Counted from the first letter of the stretch, positions 12,101 to 24,402 are shown. The stretch is 64,000 nt of DNA from Liolophura sinensis (GCF_032854445.1 NC_088302.1:42758645-42822644); one strand, 5' to 3'. Notes: generated by a model from the letters alone, not told the origin. Made by a program: numbers and translations.

Positions 12101-13763
12101 AAAACTTCGACTTCGAAATAGCAATGGCATTTCTTCGACGTTTCCACTCCTTGCAGACGACAAACTCAAGTAGTAAAACAAAGTAGTCGGGTCCGTGTCA
12201 TGATTTTGATTGGCTTTTTGGGCAGATGTACTGTGGTAAGCCAATCAAGTAGCTCTGAACATTGAAAGATGAGATACTATATTTATCCCATCCCCTTTAT
12301 CCAACATTCTGGGTCACATTTATGGGATAAAATTTTCTTTTATAGCATGATAAGGAATCTTATTCTTAACAGTGTATATCTTCTGAAATGCAGGCCTTCA
12401 CATTCGCAGAAACATTGTCCGTCTTTGGCTCACTGCTCCTTGCTTTCGTTTAAACTTTTTATACCGTTCTCCTTCTCCTGAGCCGACAAGCGTGCTCACT
12501 GAGGTTTCAGCTACTCTGGCTTTCTGATTACACCACGGTTATCTAACTGACAGCACAGCGTCTAAAACGCTGACATATCCTAGAGCAACCGGAATACGGC
12601 TTTATATACCCTATTCTCATAATTGGGGTTTGAGTTCAATCGAAGCATTACCACAACGTGCTTGGTCGATTGTTGTGTTTTCCTATTTTTTTTTTATCTA
12701 GATATGTTCGCAGTATTGATTGCGTGTTTGAAATGGTGGCCTATAGATCTGGACATTTCAACTCGATAAATGGTCAGAACGTGTCATACGAAAACCCAGA
12801 CTGTGGAAATCTGGAAATGGACGTTATCCACGGTAGTTCATCAACAGTGTTGTTGTGCATGTCGGTGCGATCGTCTCCTGTCTGCGAAGTCAGATTTGGG
12901 TAACATCACTAAGGGATTGATTTTTAAAAATATTTTTATTTATTTGGCAATCCCATTTAAGCCTTAGTTAAAGTTAACGAACATAACGAAGTAACGGAAA
13001 TAATGGCATAGTTTTATGCCTTTTATCTAACGGTTCATTCATGGTTACAGGCGTTATTCTGACAGTGTACCAGTGCATAGTGCTGAAATATGCGACGATT
13101 TGTAAAAACCACAGCATAACGATTAAAATGAGGACAGCACGGACTATGTGATAGGTGTAATAGCAATTTCCTGAAAGTCGCTGACCTAGAATTACTAGAA
13201 ATGCTGTTTTGTCGTCACATTTAAAACGCAATAGTTAACAATTATCTAAAACCATTTCTCAAAAAACGAAATCAAGACAAAAGAAATGGTATTTGCAGCA
13301 AAAACGTTATCGGTGTTTTGAGGAATTTTCTTCAGTTTTGTTGATTTTTTCATTCTTGCTTCTCGCAAACGTACCGTTTAAATGTCTTTAAGCGAACAAT
13401 CGTTGTGTTTAGTGACATTTATGAGTTTATTTTTATTAAAACCGCCCCGTGAAGTACTCGTGACATCCTCGCTTTCGCTCTGGAGAACCACTTTATCATG
13501 TATTTATGTAATTTGTGATTCACCTAGCCATGTGGCCCGAGGTTTACCAGTGGTTAAATCGTTTTTACGCGCTCCTTAAGAAGATTATCAGCGTATCTGT
13601 TGAAGACTTTAAAGGTCATGAAGACCTACTTCGTTGTCGAAAGCCCGCGGCAAGCCTAAAACGCTGACAAACAGAAATCAGCTTGATTCAGCCGGACGAG
13701 ATGCCGACTCTGTTAATGCCACACGTTCTTCTCGGAGAAGAGTAACAGATTTTAGCATTGGAT
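12101..13763. other. No gene seen
   Basis: Non-coding by eye. The frame at 13,634-13,894 merely runs through the G homopolymer. Confidence 0.4.
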
Positions 13764-13788
13764 GGGGAGGTGGGGGGGGGGGGGGGGG
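13764..13788 (+). repeat. G-rich run with a G17 homopolymer
   Basis: GGGG, then AGGT, then 17 consecutive G residues at 13,772-13,788. It could form a G-quadruplex, and its length is likely polymorphic or prone to assembly error. Confidence 0.85.
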
Positions 13789-14146
13789 TGCATCGTGTTT
13801 GACATTTCTGGTCTGTCTGCTTTGTTTACCGTATCTGTTGGTTATATGTTACAGGCGGATACATTTCACTGACTACAGACGCTCACATATTTAACAATAT
13901 ATCTTGATTACAGAAAATGCTTTACCCAGTATTGGTCAAATAGGACCGAGGTGTGTCAACGAGGAGTGTTTGCATTCTCTGTTTTATACCTGTATTGGCC
14001 TATCTCGAGAGAAAAAATCCCGCAAGTTGTGTCTAGTATGGTATTTTATATATAGCATTAAGTCAGGCAACAAATTGCAAATTTCTGATTATGTTGGGAT
14101 AATGCATGTTTGCCGTAAAGGTCTAGTGGTCATCTAGTGGTTATTT

Positions 14147-14420
14147 TTGCTATATCCAGAAAGTGTAATCTCTAATGACGATAACAGGCCTACTGTTGGT
14201 GATTCGAAATACAGGGTACGATATGTGCTATATCCAGAAAGTGTAATCCCTAATGACAATAGCAAGCCTGCTGTTGCTGATCTGAAATACAGAGTACAAT
14301 CTGTGCGATATCCAGAAAGTGTAATCCCTAATGACGATAATGAGCCTACTGTTGGTAATTTGAAATACAGAGTACAATCTGTGGTATATCTAATTAATTA
14401 AGATAACAGACCTACTGTTA
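14147..14420 (+). repeat. 78-bp tandem repeat, open reading frame kept
   Basis: Units start at 14,147, 14,225 and 14,303 (TGCTATATCCAGAAAGTGTA), with a decayed fourth unit from about 14,381. Because 78 is divisible by 3, one frame stays open for 84 codons and encodes a 26-residue repeat beginning YPESVI and ending KYRV. There is no signal peptide, known domain or clear exon context. The open frame may be only a by-product of the period. Confidence 0.75.
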
Positions 14421-16697
14421 CCTAACAATGTAATTATTTAACACATACTCACGCTGTCCAGCTTAACAACTCCTTGTTTTGAAATGGGCCTGTAGACATA
14501 GCCAACATTTTCTTCGTTATGAAAACATTTTCAATTAGAAATTTCCAAAACGTAAGTACTTAAAATAGACGCATTGACAACGCCAAAAATATTTGTGTTG
14601 CTATTTTAAACGTCATCTATATACACAAATGTAAAACTTGCACATTTCTATAGACATGTGTCTAACTTCGAATGGGCAATCGAATGTTCAGTTTTCATCC
14701 GTGGTTTCCTTTCGACCATCCACTCATATGGCCGAAGAATTACTTTTTTGACTGGGTATCTTCCCTTTTGGAATAGACTATACATTCAAAGAACTCCAAA
14801 TGTCTGGCACGGCACAGTGTTGCAATTATCCAGCCTACCATGTAACTTCAGTTCGACCGCACAGATCGTTGCGAAATATAAAGGCTATATAATACTTGGT
14901 CGACAGGAAGGAAAATTTATTTGGTTTAGTAGACGTATTTCGTTTTTGCATGTTGCATTGTGGGAACCTTTGTATTGCCTTATTTACATGTTATCTCGTC
15001 GGGCGGACAGTTTACATCAGTGTAAGATTTCCAACTATAATTCTCTTAATTGACATTTTTCGAAAAATATAAGCCTTGGGAGTTTAGTTCAGGAGTCCTG
15101 TGCAACTCATTTTTGTATTTAGCTGAACCAACTCCAATAGTTCTTTTGGCTAGACGTCTCTTTAAGGTTACCAAACTATCAAGGTACGTGTATTTCGTAG
15201 CTGGACAAATCACTTCAGTATATAAACGTCTGATTTTTACACCGGTCTAAAACGATTTTAATTAAATCACTTGTCATTCAGGTTTCCTTACTTGGGGGAT
15301 TATCCCATATACCTGTTAGTTGGTTGATTGGCGTCAGTCTTTAATATGCAACTTGTCTTCAGATAATAACTGACAGAAGAATTAGCTGAGGCGGGAAATA
15401 AGACCTGTGTAACATTCGACGAGGTGCAAGGCGGAAAACATTGCCAAGCGCTAGATCGGAAAACAGAGATGGAGTGTGATTGTATTTCATTACTGAGTAT
15501 CAATACGGAAAACGCTCCACTGGTTTTTACGCCTGATGTGCTAAGTTGTCTAATCGATAGACACAAGGCTTTCACGTAACTGGTGTGTGTCGGATCTTGA
15601 GGAACAAAGCCTTGATAGTTTTCTACAAATACCCTAGACACAGATATGCCAATCTCTTCATCTCGTGGAGCTCAGTGGTAGCCTGATTTACGGGGAAATT
15701 TAAAACGAGCTCGTCGTAAAAAGAAAGCATAACCATGTTTGTTTAGCGAGAAAGTTGGCGATCAAATGAGATTAGACGTTTCAGAATTAATAAATAATGT
15801 TGTTATCCATAACGGTTTGTTCTCCAAATGTAAACGAATTATGTAATCTTACAAAATAGCGTCCGCAAATGTCACAATGTACTCGTATCAAATTCACCAC
15901 CAAAATATGATAAACCGTTCGTCGTTGCCAAGGTTTTTTGGAAAGCAAAACTAGGACAGAAGCCCAGTAAATCAGTCTGCTGTTTGAAAACCCATCCCTT
16001 GCAATTCCCCTATAATATATATAAATATAATCGTCTATGAAAAATACCGAATTTGCTATATTAGAGTACTGTCCCGGACGAGAGTTAATGACCAGTAGAA
16101 CTCATCTGCCAGGTAACTGGAAGAAATCAAATTTTCTTTTCTTGACCTAAATACATTTAATGCCATGTACCGACAGGGGAAATCTCGTGGAATTGGACTG
16201 ACATAAACGGTTATACAGTGACAGGTCACCCGGAGATGGTGCGAAGCCCCAGTCTTGTACAAGGGCTGCTGTTCTCACACACCAACCGGCATTATCACTT
16301 ACTACTGTAGTATTATGTTTTCTGTACAGGGCCCGCTTACTCAAAACTGGTTTAAGACTTATTACCAGATTGAACTCCATGCCAAAGCTTCAGTTTTGTA
16401 CTTAGCTGAAAAATACTGTGTAAAAGCATATTAAATATGAACTAAAGCTGCTGCTTTTATTCGTTGGTGGCACACCAGCCGTGCATTGTTTGTGTTATAC
16501 TTGGACGGTTTCCGAAAAAGACGTTGTCCGAGTTTTAGGACCCCCCCCCCCTCCCAATTTACTACAATATTACGAAAAGTGGTTTACTAAGTTTTTAAAG
16601 CCACAGACGAACAAATTTGCATGAACTCTTAGACTGTATTATTCCACCTTTTATTAATCTGTTTGACAATCAATGGGATTTCCCGCCAGGGGAATAT
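14421..16697. other. No gene seen; contains a C11 run
   Basis: Holds a 131-codon frame at 14,658-15,053 with no recognisable domain and ordinary AT-rich composition, which I treat as chance. A C homopolymer lies at 16,541-16,551. Confidence 0.35.
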
Positions 16698-16860
16698 TAT
16701 TTACTTATTCGATTGGTGCTTTACCCCGTATTTACGAATATTTCATTTATACGATGGCGATCAGAATGTGGTCGGAGGAAACCTTCAAGAGCCCGCGGGA
16801 AATACACGAGCATCCGCAGGTTGCAGGCGCCGCGCTGGCAGGCTAAGCACCTCGACCGGT
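16698..16860 (-). mobile_element. SINE1 copy, internally deleted
   Basis: On the plus strand it runs from the inverted tail (TTCGATTGGTGCTTTACCCC) through the GGAGGAAACC core and CATCCGCAGGTTGCAGGC to the head remnant GCGCTGGCAGGCTAAGCACC. The B-box section is deleted. Confidence 0.8.
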
Positions 16861-18208
16861 AAGTGGAATACATTCATAACGTTGGTGACGGAAAATCATA
16901 CATAGCATGTGAACTTTAGACTGCCAATTTTCACTACAGTGCATTGAATTTCACATGTAAATGATGTTCTCTGGACGTAAAACCAACGTTATTAAAGTAA
17001 TGTTGTGCCGTTTTGTCATGATGAGGCCAGTGTCTCGAGTCATTTATGGCGTACTGGGAAATATCAGCTGTATGAAGACTGTTAGGTTCCTGCTGAATGC
17101 AGAAAGAAGCCTGAAAGAAACCGCCATACATCGCCGGGTACAAGATAAACCTCTTGACCCTAAATTCGCAGCTAATGTTGTTGTAGATACAGGTGCATGT
17201 TTCAAAATACCAAGACATAGCCCCGAGACTCGTTATTGAGTTGCCTATAGGTGTCTTTTAGCCACACTTCTCCCATAAAGGTTAGGGATTTTTTGAATAC
17301 AGGTACCGTACACCATTTCTGTACAAGTATAAAAAACAAGAACATTGTAGAATGTACACAATATGATCGACGAACTTTTGGAAGTTGTTCGGAAATGATT
17401 TCGTCCAATTAGGGCGAAACTGATCCACATTTTCCTTCAAGAAGTTCACACCAGACAAAGAGTTATTTTGTTGGAGATTTTTTAGAAGGTTGTGTGTGCG
17501 AATGCCATCGAGACTATCCTACAACGTTCACAGCTCCTTATCCGTGCACGGTGTTCTAAATGGTTTGAAGCCCCTGTGGCTTGTATTGGGTCATTAGGCA
17601 TTTCATGTCAGCCTTTCAATCTGGTTACCTCTGGGCATTTTTCAGTTTTACCTGTTTGTTGATGCAGAACAGTAGGCTCCGTGTATACGTCCTGCTGTGT
17701 GTGAACAGAACACATAGGGAGGTTATATCGTGCAATTCTTTGAAAAAAATACACCCAGTAGACTTCATTACTCATCTTGGCGCCTATGGAATGAAATTGT
17801 GTTATAGAATCACGATATAAGACACATCATTAGACAGCTGAAGTCTTTGAAACTCCCATGACTTCTGACTTTTTATCTCGGTTCGGGAGTTGCTGTTTCC
17901 AAATAATTAGCGTCTGTGTGAACCAAATTAGCCTATTGCTTGTGATGTACATTCATCAAAGCAATCCATTTTTTTTTTTCGAAAGGAGATAATTGCAGTT
18001 AAATGTAGCCCTGCACACCGGTTTTTAATCATGTGCATAGTTACATTGACTACGGAAAAGATATAAATAATCCATGTATATATTAGTATCCTCTGTTTGC
18101 TGACAAATCCATGTCAGTTTGTTCTGTCACGTCTAGTTGCATTTTGGCTTTGCGACGTTGTGACTAAGCTATTGGGATTGAATTATAATGTGGTCAAGGT
18201 TCCAAAAA
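16861..18208. other. No gene seen
   Basis: Short overlapping frames on both strands near 17.0-17.4 kb have no domain signature. Nothing else stands out. Confidence 0.35.
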
Positions 18209-18437
18209 TATTTATCTTTTATTTGATTGGTGATTACGCCGTACTCAAGAATATTTGACTTATACGACCGCGGCCACCATTATAGTGGGAGGAAACCGGG
18301 AATAGCTCGTGTGAAACTTCCCACTTACAGCCGGAGAGCAAGGCAGCATGAATTGGATTTGAACTCACAGCGACCGCATTGCTGAGAGGCTCCTGGGCCA
18401 TTACGCTGCGCCAGCGCACTAAACAACTGAGCCACGG
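18209..18437 (-). mobile_element. SINE1 copy, nearly full length
   Basis: This is one of the most complete copies. On the minus strand it starts with the tRNA-like head CCGTGGCTCAGTTGTTTAG (A-box type), continues through the GAGTTCAAATCC B-box and the CGGTTTCCTCCCAC core, and ends in the GTACGGCGTAATCACCAATC tail plus AT-rich end. A piece of about 25 bp in the middle (the CATCCGCAGGTTGC section) is missing. Confidence 0.88.
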
Positions 18438-18487
18438 TTCGCAAAATAAGCCACAACATTATCCTTATGATAATGTGATCTTATTTC

Positions 18488-18528
18488 GTACCTCGTCAAA
18501 CGCGCATTCGAGGGATTTGACGAGGTAC
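18488..18528. repeat. 13-bp perfect stem, 15-base loop
   Basis: GTACCTCGTCAAA at 18,488-18,500 pairs exactly with TTTGACGAGGTAC at 18,516-18,528. It lies about 50 bp right of a SINE1 copy. It is not a histone-type stem-loop and there is no poly-T after it. Confidence 0.75.
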
Positions 18529-19204
18529 ACAACAAGGTTCAGCGGTATCAGGTTACACAACAAACACCAAGACAAATGTGATAAAGTCTATTCTACCACA
18601 AAAAATGAGGAAAATGAGGCAAAACGGTGTATTTCATACAGCTTTTTCCTGCACTTGTATTTTACTACCCCAACAGAGGTCATGTATTTTAGACCAATCA
18701 AAGGCAAGCTTATGCCATTGCAGTTGACCTAGATACTGCACAGCTATATATGACGTGCTTCTTATTGTTGCGTGAAGAAGGTATGTAAAAGTTTAGTATA
18801 AATGCATTATGACGTCATAGAGCAGAGCTCAGATTGGATCGTCATGAATCAAGCATTTTATTTTCCGCGTCATGGGGTCTTGGTGTAAAATATAAAAAAA
18901 GTAAAAACCATAGTGATATCTACAAAATATGCGAAGCAACATTTTTATTATAGAAGGAAACCACTATAGTTCGCCTTTATATAAATCATAAAAGTAAACC
19001 TAACAAGTAACAAACTCAAATTCTTTTATTTGTAGAAATAAACAGCATGTACTGATATTATTCGGGGAGGTAAATGTACGTGCCGGTGTGTTGCGTGACA
19101 CACTCGATGTTGTTTGAAAGATCATTTCTATTTAATATGTATTTTTGCAAACGACCCACAACTAACAGTGGTGCAGAATAGATGGATGACCAGGAGAGCT
19201 GTAA
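18529..19204. other. No gene seen
   Basis: AT-rich, no coding or repeat signal that I can support. Confidence 0.4.
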
Positions 19205-21021
19205 TTTAATGTGAGTTCAAGCCTCCTCCGATAAATCTGACCACCCTGAAATATTAAAGAACACACCGGTGGAATCTGGTGAAAAATACCTGATCATTTA
19301 CACATAAATAAACACTACATTTATCAAACACAACACCAGAAAGCAGGCGAGGCCTCATGGCTGCTCTGCCTAGCCTTAACTTCATTAACTCATTCTAAGG
19401 AGGGTTATATATATCAAAAAGTCACAGTATCAAAAACTTCTAAAAAGAATAGACGAGCAAGTCATGTTTTCATTTTGTACATTAAGGGGAGATAAGGTCA
19501 CTTTCAACATCTAGTATAATATAAAATTATTATTTCACTATAGGTTGCAATAACAACGTTTAGTGTCACATTTTTATGTTAGGAAATGTTGTTGCAACGT
19601 CTGTGCAGTAATTCTTAAGCTAGCCGTTTTTATTACATTAACTGCTGCTACAAAGCACCAAAGCTAACCGTTAAGAAAATATTGATACGCGTGTACTTCT
19701 GTAATTCACCCTTACAGCGGTCATTAAGTAAAACTCGCACGTCTCTGCATTCATCGTCGACTGATTTATGGGAGAGTACCAATGCTTAGTAAATTGTTAA
19801 CATTTGAGAATGAGATAATGATTACTGGCGAAGGATCTTTAAATCCTCCGATACAGAGGAATATCTGCACAACAGGAAGATTTTTCCGCAGTTCTCAGAA
19901 AAATGCTCTGCAGATCAATAGTTTTATCATCTAATGTTATTTTTTCTGGAATCTGGGCAGACATTATTGATCGCGGGAACTCTGGGGCTGGCAGATTCTT
20001 CCGCCATACGCCTGCGCAGCTTTGTGTGAAGCTTTGTTGCTGTTGTTGCTGTGTGTTGAGTGTAATTAGTACACATGTGACCTCAGTTAATGATGCTGCT
20101 TGAATACGGTGGGAATTGTGCTGATTACCAGAACCTTGGGGATCGAGACAGCTCTCACTCGCTTCTCCTGAATTGACCTTGTTTATAACTTCTACCCATC
20201 GAGTTCTACGCCGTTTTAAAAATACACATAGCCGATGACCCTGTCATGGGCTGCAATGTTGGTTGCGTGCTCAGAACAGCTGACTGCGTGACTACACATT
20301 GTCACCAGGCAAATAACTGGATGCTGATACTTTATTCCCACTGTCACTTCACTTGCTGTATAATACAATCACCAGCTTTGCAAAAGTGGATACCACGTCA
20401 ATACAACATGGTCTAAACATGTTTCTAAATTATTATGTAACAATAATTTGTTTGTCAGGTCGCAGTAAACATTATTTCTGCTTTCCTGCACTCCTTTTAT
20501 TTCCCCCTAAGTAAATGTATGATACTAACTTGTTATGCGCCATTTAATTATCGCTTCTCATTTCTGTGAGTAATTTCATAACGGCATGTGACATGTGCTC
20601 CATAGTAAGGACTGAGGATGGGTTGTCATCCGTTACTTCTGTCTTTGATGTGCAAGCTACGATTTAGTTATTATTTACTCCGGGACCAGCACCCGTTTGT
20701 GCCAATAAACAGTATTCGACAAAATGCAGTATCTCTTCTTCAGTGTTACGTTAAGCATCGGGCTTCAACGTTACAAAAGAACGATGATAATTTGAGATGA
20801 ACTACCGAATGCAAGGAGAGTGAAATCTTCTGTCACAGGTAACGCTTTCATTAACATTACGTCTCACGGCCGTCTAATGAGAGTTGTCAGGTCTTCACTA
20901 AGCTGTATTGTAAAAGCTTTTGTAATGACTTTTACGATCAGGAATAATGTAGTAACACAATGAGGTGGTTATAATGTAAGATTCTGTCTCCGCTTTATCA
21001 CCAAGAGTTTACGAAGAGTGA

Positions 21022-21381
21022 TTTCCTATCTCGTTCACTGTAGAGGTCATTTCTCATCTAACAGCTCCAAAAGTCGAGATAACTGGGCGGACGCTGTCAC
21101 AGAGAGCTGCCACACCCGATCCAGAGCTGGAGAAACAGACTAACCTCGTGATGCAGACGGGCCAGCAGACGGACGACTTCATGTCCTCAGAATTGTCAAA
21201 AAGACACAGTGATTTTCTAATTAATGCAGTCATAAATGTGATGATTAATGGGAGCAATACCGGGACCAATTTGGCTAAAATCAGATCAAGCATCTACTAC
21301 TTCTTACTCGCTGAGTCCGAAAGTCCACCAGCTGGAAATACATGCTACGTCACAGATGTAGTACGCGACAAACCGGTATAG
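21022..21381 (+). pseudogene. Exon-like segment of an unknown protein family, copy A
   Basis: Open for 119 codons after a TGA at 21,019. A candidate splice acceptor (TTTCTCATCTAACAG, ending 21,064) would start the exon at 21,065. The encoded segment begins near VISHLTAPKVEITGR and includes QQTDD, SKRHSD and the stretch TNLAKIRSS. The same frame and most of these residues are kept in copy B (25,090-25,360), with one codon-sized indel, which argues for real coding ancestry. Upstream, the ATG-started frame at 20,877 lies in another phase and stops at TGA, so copy A is broken or its exon junctions are not as guessed. I recognise no known domain, and function is unknown. Confidence 0.5.
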
Positions 21382-22149
21382 AGAGTGTGGTGTGGAAATC
21401 TAAATTAACAGGCACACTAACCACAAGTTCAGTTTCGGTCTTGAAATGTGAATTTGTAAATTCTCTTTCTCTGCTCCTTGGGTCTAAGTCACAACAGTAA
21501 ATGAGCGGCGAAGCACGTGAGGAAGTTTGCACAGTCATTTATTAACAGCCACTCATTCATTGACACCACATATCCACCACCAAATTCACCAGTAACTTGC
21601 CAGAGGACTGTGTTCACATCGTACACTTTCCCTCTCCGATAGTACTGATTACCTAAATTATCGAGTATGGTGTTACGGATTGCTCAAATCAAATAATTGT
21701 AATTGTAATCAAATAATAATGAGCGAGCCAGCTAGCAATTGTCCTTCATTCACCAGAACCCGGAGTACGGAGAAATATATTTCTCGCCGCGTTGGATATA
21801 TGAACAGTTACAAAGCCCAACTGAGATACATTTTTCACTATCGACAACTTATGTACAAGGTTACACGGTTCGAATCATGATTTTACTCATTCACCAACAT
21901 CACTGAAAACTATTGACAGCTTGTCGTGCATGGTTCCGTCCTAATTTCGTAATTTATGTATTTTTTAGTTCTATGTTACCTTGTGCTATGCGTCGTTTTG
22001 GGAATTGGCCTTGCGATTATTGACCTGGAACGTCAATCTGGGTCGACTGCTTGTATACGAATGTCTGTTTCGGCGCAAAGATTCGACGACATGTTATGTT
22101 TATCATTTTTCATAATGCATGTTGACCGCTTAAGTGGATTAATGCTCAG

Positions 22150-22486
22150 GGCATCCCAAAGGCCCGGGATCACACCCGTTTGTGATCATACCAAAGGCTT
22201 TAAAAAATGATACTGGCCTGCCAGGCTTGGCGCTCAGCACTGAGAGGTTAGAGGAGGGTACTTGACTGGTTGGCCCGGTGTCAGTATAATATGACTGGGT
22301 GTGGTGTCATGTCTGGTGTCTTCGGCAAGATACTTCAGTGGCGGCAAAATTTTCGGGACACCAACTCCCCCTGCCTCAAGAAAACACAATATATGTGTAC
22401 ACACCTAATGACTCTTCGTCGCCACCTGAGTAAAAAATTGTCAAGTGCGATGTTAAACCTCAAGCATACACAGATACATAATGCCT
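22150..22486 (+). mobile_element. SINE2 copy (tRNA-derived, CATA-tailed family)
   Basis: Contains the family's landmarks: ACCAAAGGCTTTAAAAAATG, GGCGCTCAGCACTGAGAGG, the GGTGTCAGTATAATATGAC block, GGTGTCTTCGGCAAGATAC, TGACTCTTCGTCG and the tail GATGTTAAACCTCAAGCATA. Copy B carries the same SINE at the matching place, so it was there before A and B separated. Confidence 0.8.
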
Positions 22487-22540
22487 GATTTGCTGCTCGC
22501 CAAGTTCGCCAGTAGAGATGCTGTTCCACAACAAAATGAC

Positions 22541-22709
22541 CAACGGTTTATTTATTTATTTATTTATTCATTTATTTATTTGTTTATTTGATGGGTGTTT
22601 TAAGTCGTACTTAACAGTAGTTCACTTATACGACGGCGGCTAGCATTATGGTGGGAGAAAACCGGAAAGAGCCTGGAGGAGCCATCGACCATCCGCAGGT
22701 TGCTGGCAG
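22541..22709 (-). mobile_element. SINE1 copy with target-site duplication
   Basis: An inverted AATA tail (TTTATTTATTTATT...) is followed by the SINE1 core through CATCCGCAGGTTGCTGGCAG; the tRNA-like head is truncated. It is flanked by direct repeats ACAAAATGAC at 22,531-22,540 and 22,710-22,719. Copy B lacks it at the matching place, so it inserted after the A/B duplication. Confidence 0.88.
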
Positions 22710-22990
22710 ACAAAATGACATGATGTCCTAACTCGTTGGAGTTTCCAGTACGGTTTTCTGGTCTATTTAATGTTGTGGCCTCATGAAAATTATGGCTATT
22801 TTATCATGATGATGACAACATAGCTCTCGGCTGCCCAGGAACCTCACACAGCGGAATGTTTGTGCCATTAATCATCTGCCTGTCCGCGGTAGAAGTTTTA
22901 TAACAACACCTCGATTTTAGTTAGAATAAGGATCGTAGATAATAGCCCACATCTAATGTAAATCGTCAGTTTATTGCTATTATAAATCAG

Positions 22991-23106
22991 GCAGCGATGT
23001 GGAGGAAGTCAGCCAGTATTACGACACCCTGGTGATCATGTCCATGGACGCAGCCGCCATGATTGATGGAAAGTCGCTATTGTTATATACACTCAAGATG
23101 TTTTAG
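22991..23106 (+). pseudogene. Second exon-like segment of the unknown family, copy A
   Basis: A candidate acceptor TTATAAATCAG ends at 22,990. The following frame reads SDVEEVSQYYDTL, then IMSMDAAAMIDGKS, and stops with TAG at 23,104. The matching segment in copy B starts at 26,695 in the same phase and keeps SDV, QYYDTL, IMS and MIDGKS. Both acceptors in this family leave two bases of a split codon. No domain is recognised. Short, and possibly a terminal exon. Confidence 0.4.
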
Positions 23107-23689
23107 TGTTTAGTAGAGCTCTAGGTACTTAATATCATGCCTCTCCTAGTTAGCACACAGGGATCTCAAATTGCCGACAATTATGAGTGCCTGTAAAAAA
23201 TGAGCTGAAAACTATTAGCCAAGCACCCTTTTGGCCTGATGAACATGTGCATGTATTACAGGGTAACGCTGCCCTTATTTATAAATATCCTGTGCGATTG
23301 TCCAACAACGGGGGTAACAGATTCAATACAAGAATAGGAAACGCCCACATGGCCTGGGATGTTTGTATAAAACCATGCCTAATAGTTAATAGTTAATAAA
23401 TCACAAGGATTCCATCACGCATGTAGCGAAGAGGTATTGTAGGAAAAAGTCTGCTAATAGAAATTACCTTAATAGCTAATCTAGTGTCTTTAACTTTGTA
23501 CATGTGGACTGATCCATTAAAGAATTTCTGCACAAAAGCTCTTTTTAGTGAGGTCGGCTGTTCGAGTCTAGCTTTGTTTGTTTTTATTTTATTTTTTTTC
23601 TGGGTTTTTTTTTTCTATTTTGGTTTTTGGGAGGGGGAGGGGGAGGGGGGCGGGATATATTTGACACGGTCAGAAGCAGCAGTTTTCTG
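23107..23689. other. Spacer between copies A and B; T-rich then G-rich
   Basis: Mostly featureless. From 23,570 it becomes a T-rich tract (23,582-23,628) and then the G-rich run listed separately. Confidence 0.5.
23629..23654 (+). repeat. G-quadruplex-type motif
   Basis: Five G-runs (3, 5, 5, 6 and 3 long) separated by single A or C bases, directly after a T-rich tract, with strong strand asymmetry. It fits the usual G4 rule of four or more G-runs with loops of 1-7 bases. Confidence 0.85.
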
Positions 23690-23734
23690 TGAGTTCAAGC
23701 CTCCTCTAATAAAACTGACCACCGCGGACCTGTC

Positions 23735-23985
23735 AGCAAAATGTAATATTGTTACACTTAGCGTTTGAATAGCAAACCCAACTGCAATAATGTTACTCTA
23801 AGCGATTGAATAGGAACAAGTATAATTTTGTTAACACTAAGGGTTGGGATTTCAAAGACAAGTGTAACAATGTTACACTAAATGTTTGACTAGCAGCCCC
23901 AAGTGTAATTTTGTTACACTAAGCGTTTTGATTGCAAAGCCAAGTGTATCTATGTTACACTAAGCGTTGAATAACACACTTTAGC
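23735..23985 (+). repeat. 41-bp minisatellite with a palindrome in each unit
   Basis: About six units, with starts near 23,742, 23,783, 23,821, 23,862, 23,903 and 23,944. Each contains a palindrome of the form AGTGTAAC-AAT-GTTACACT (arms of up to 8 bp) followed by AAGCGTTTGA. The three rightmost units are spaced exactly 41 bp apart. Confidence 0.85.
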
Positions 23986-24359
23986 GAAATGGCTGATGTT
24001 AACAAAATGTCAATAGATGGTTTAGTTTTTATTATAGTAATTATAATTATGCAATCTATTACTTTTATGTAATCTCAGTCTCAAACACACAATATATCAG
24101 TATCACCTTAGTATTCAGTTTATACATTAAGTGGAGATAGGGTCACGTTTCAATAGCTGGTATATACAAAACTATTATTACATACATATAGGTGGCAATG
24201 ACAACGTTTATTATTACATTTTTCCATTAGCGAATGTTGTTGCAACGCCTGTGCAATAATTCTTAAGCTAGCCGTTTTTAATACAACAGCTGTTGCTACA
24301 AAGCAACGAAACTGTCGATATACTGTTGCGAAACTGTCGATATACATGTACTTCTGTAG

Positions 24360-24383
24360 CGCGATAACCAACTGAGCCACGGT
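24360..24383 (-). mobile_element. SINE1 head scrap
   Basis: GCGATAACCAACTGAGCCACGG is the end of the SINE1 tRNA-like head on the minus strand. The rest of that copy appears lost, and a TA microsatellite follows 20 bp later. Confidence 0.6.
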
Positions 24384-24400
24384 GCTAATTTAATATAAGC

Positions 24401-24402
<2 letters not shown>

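Larger units (their letters stand above)
19205..23106 (+). repeat. Segmental duplication copy A
   Basis: This segment aligns colinearly with copy B (23,690-26,935). Shared landmarks are GAGTTCAAGCCTCCTC (19,207 / 23,691), the ACATTAAG(G/T)GGAGATA line (19,480 / 24,125), CTTAAGCTAGCCGTTTT (about 19,615 / 24,265), CCGTTTGTGCCAATAAAC (about 20,692 / 24,740), an ATG-started frame (20,877 / 24,916), a SINE2 (22,150 / 26,017) and a second exon-like segment (22,991 / 26,695). Parts also match C and D. Length differences come from SINE insertions and a microsatellite. Confidence 0.85.

Noticed and set aside
13634-13894. 86-codon frame with a polyglycine run
   Set aside because: The glycine run is simply the G17 homopolymer read in frame.
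14658-15053. 131-codon frame
   Set aside because: No recognisable motif, no splice-site support, composition like the surroundings.
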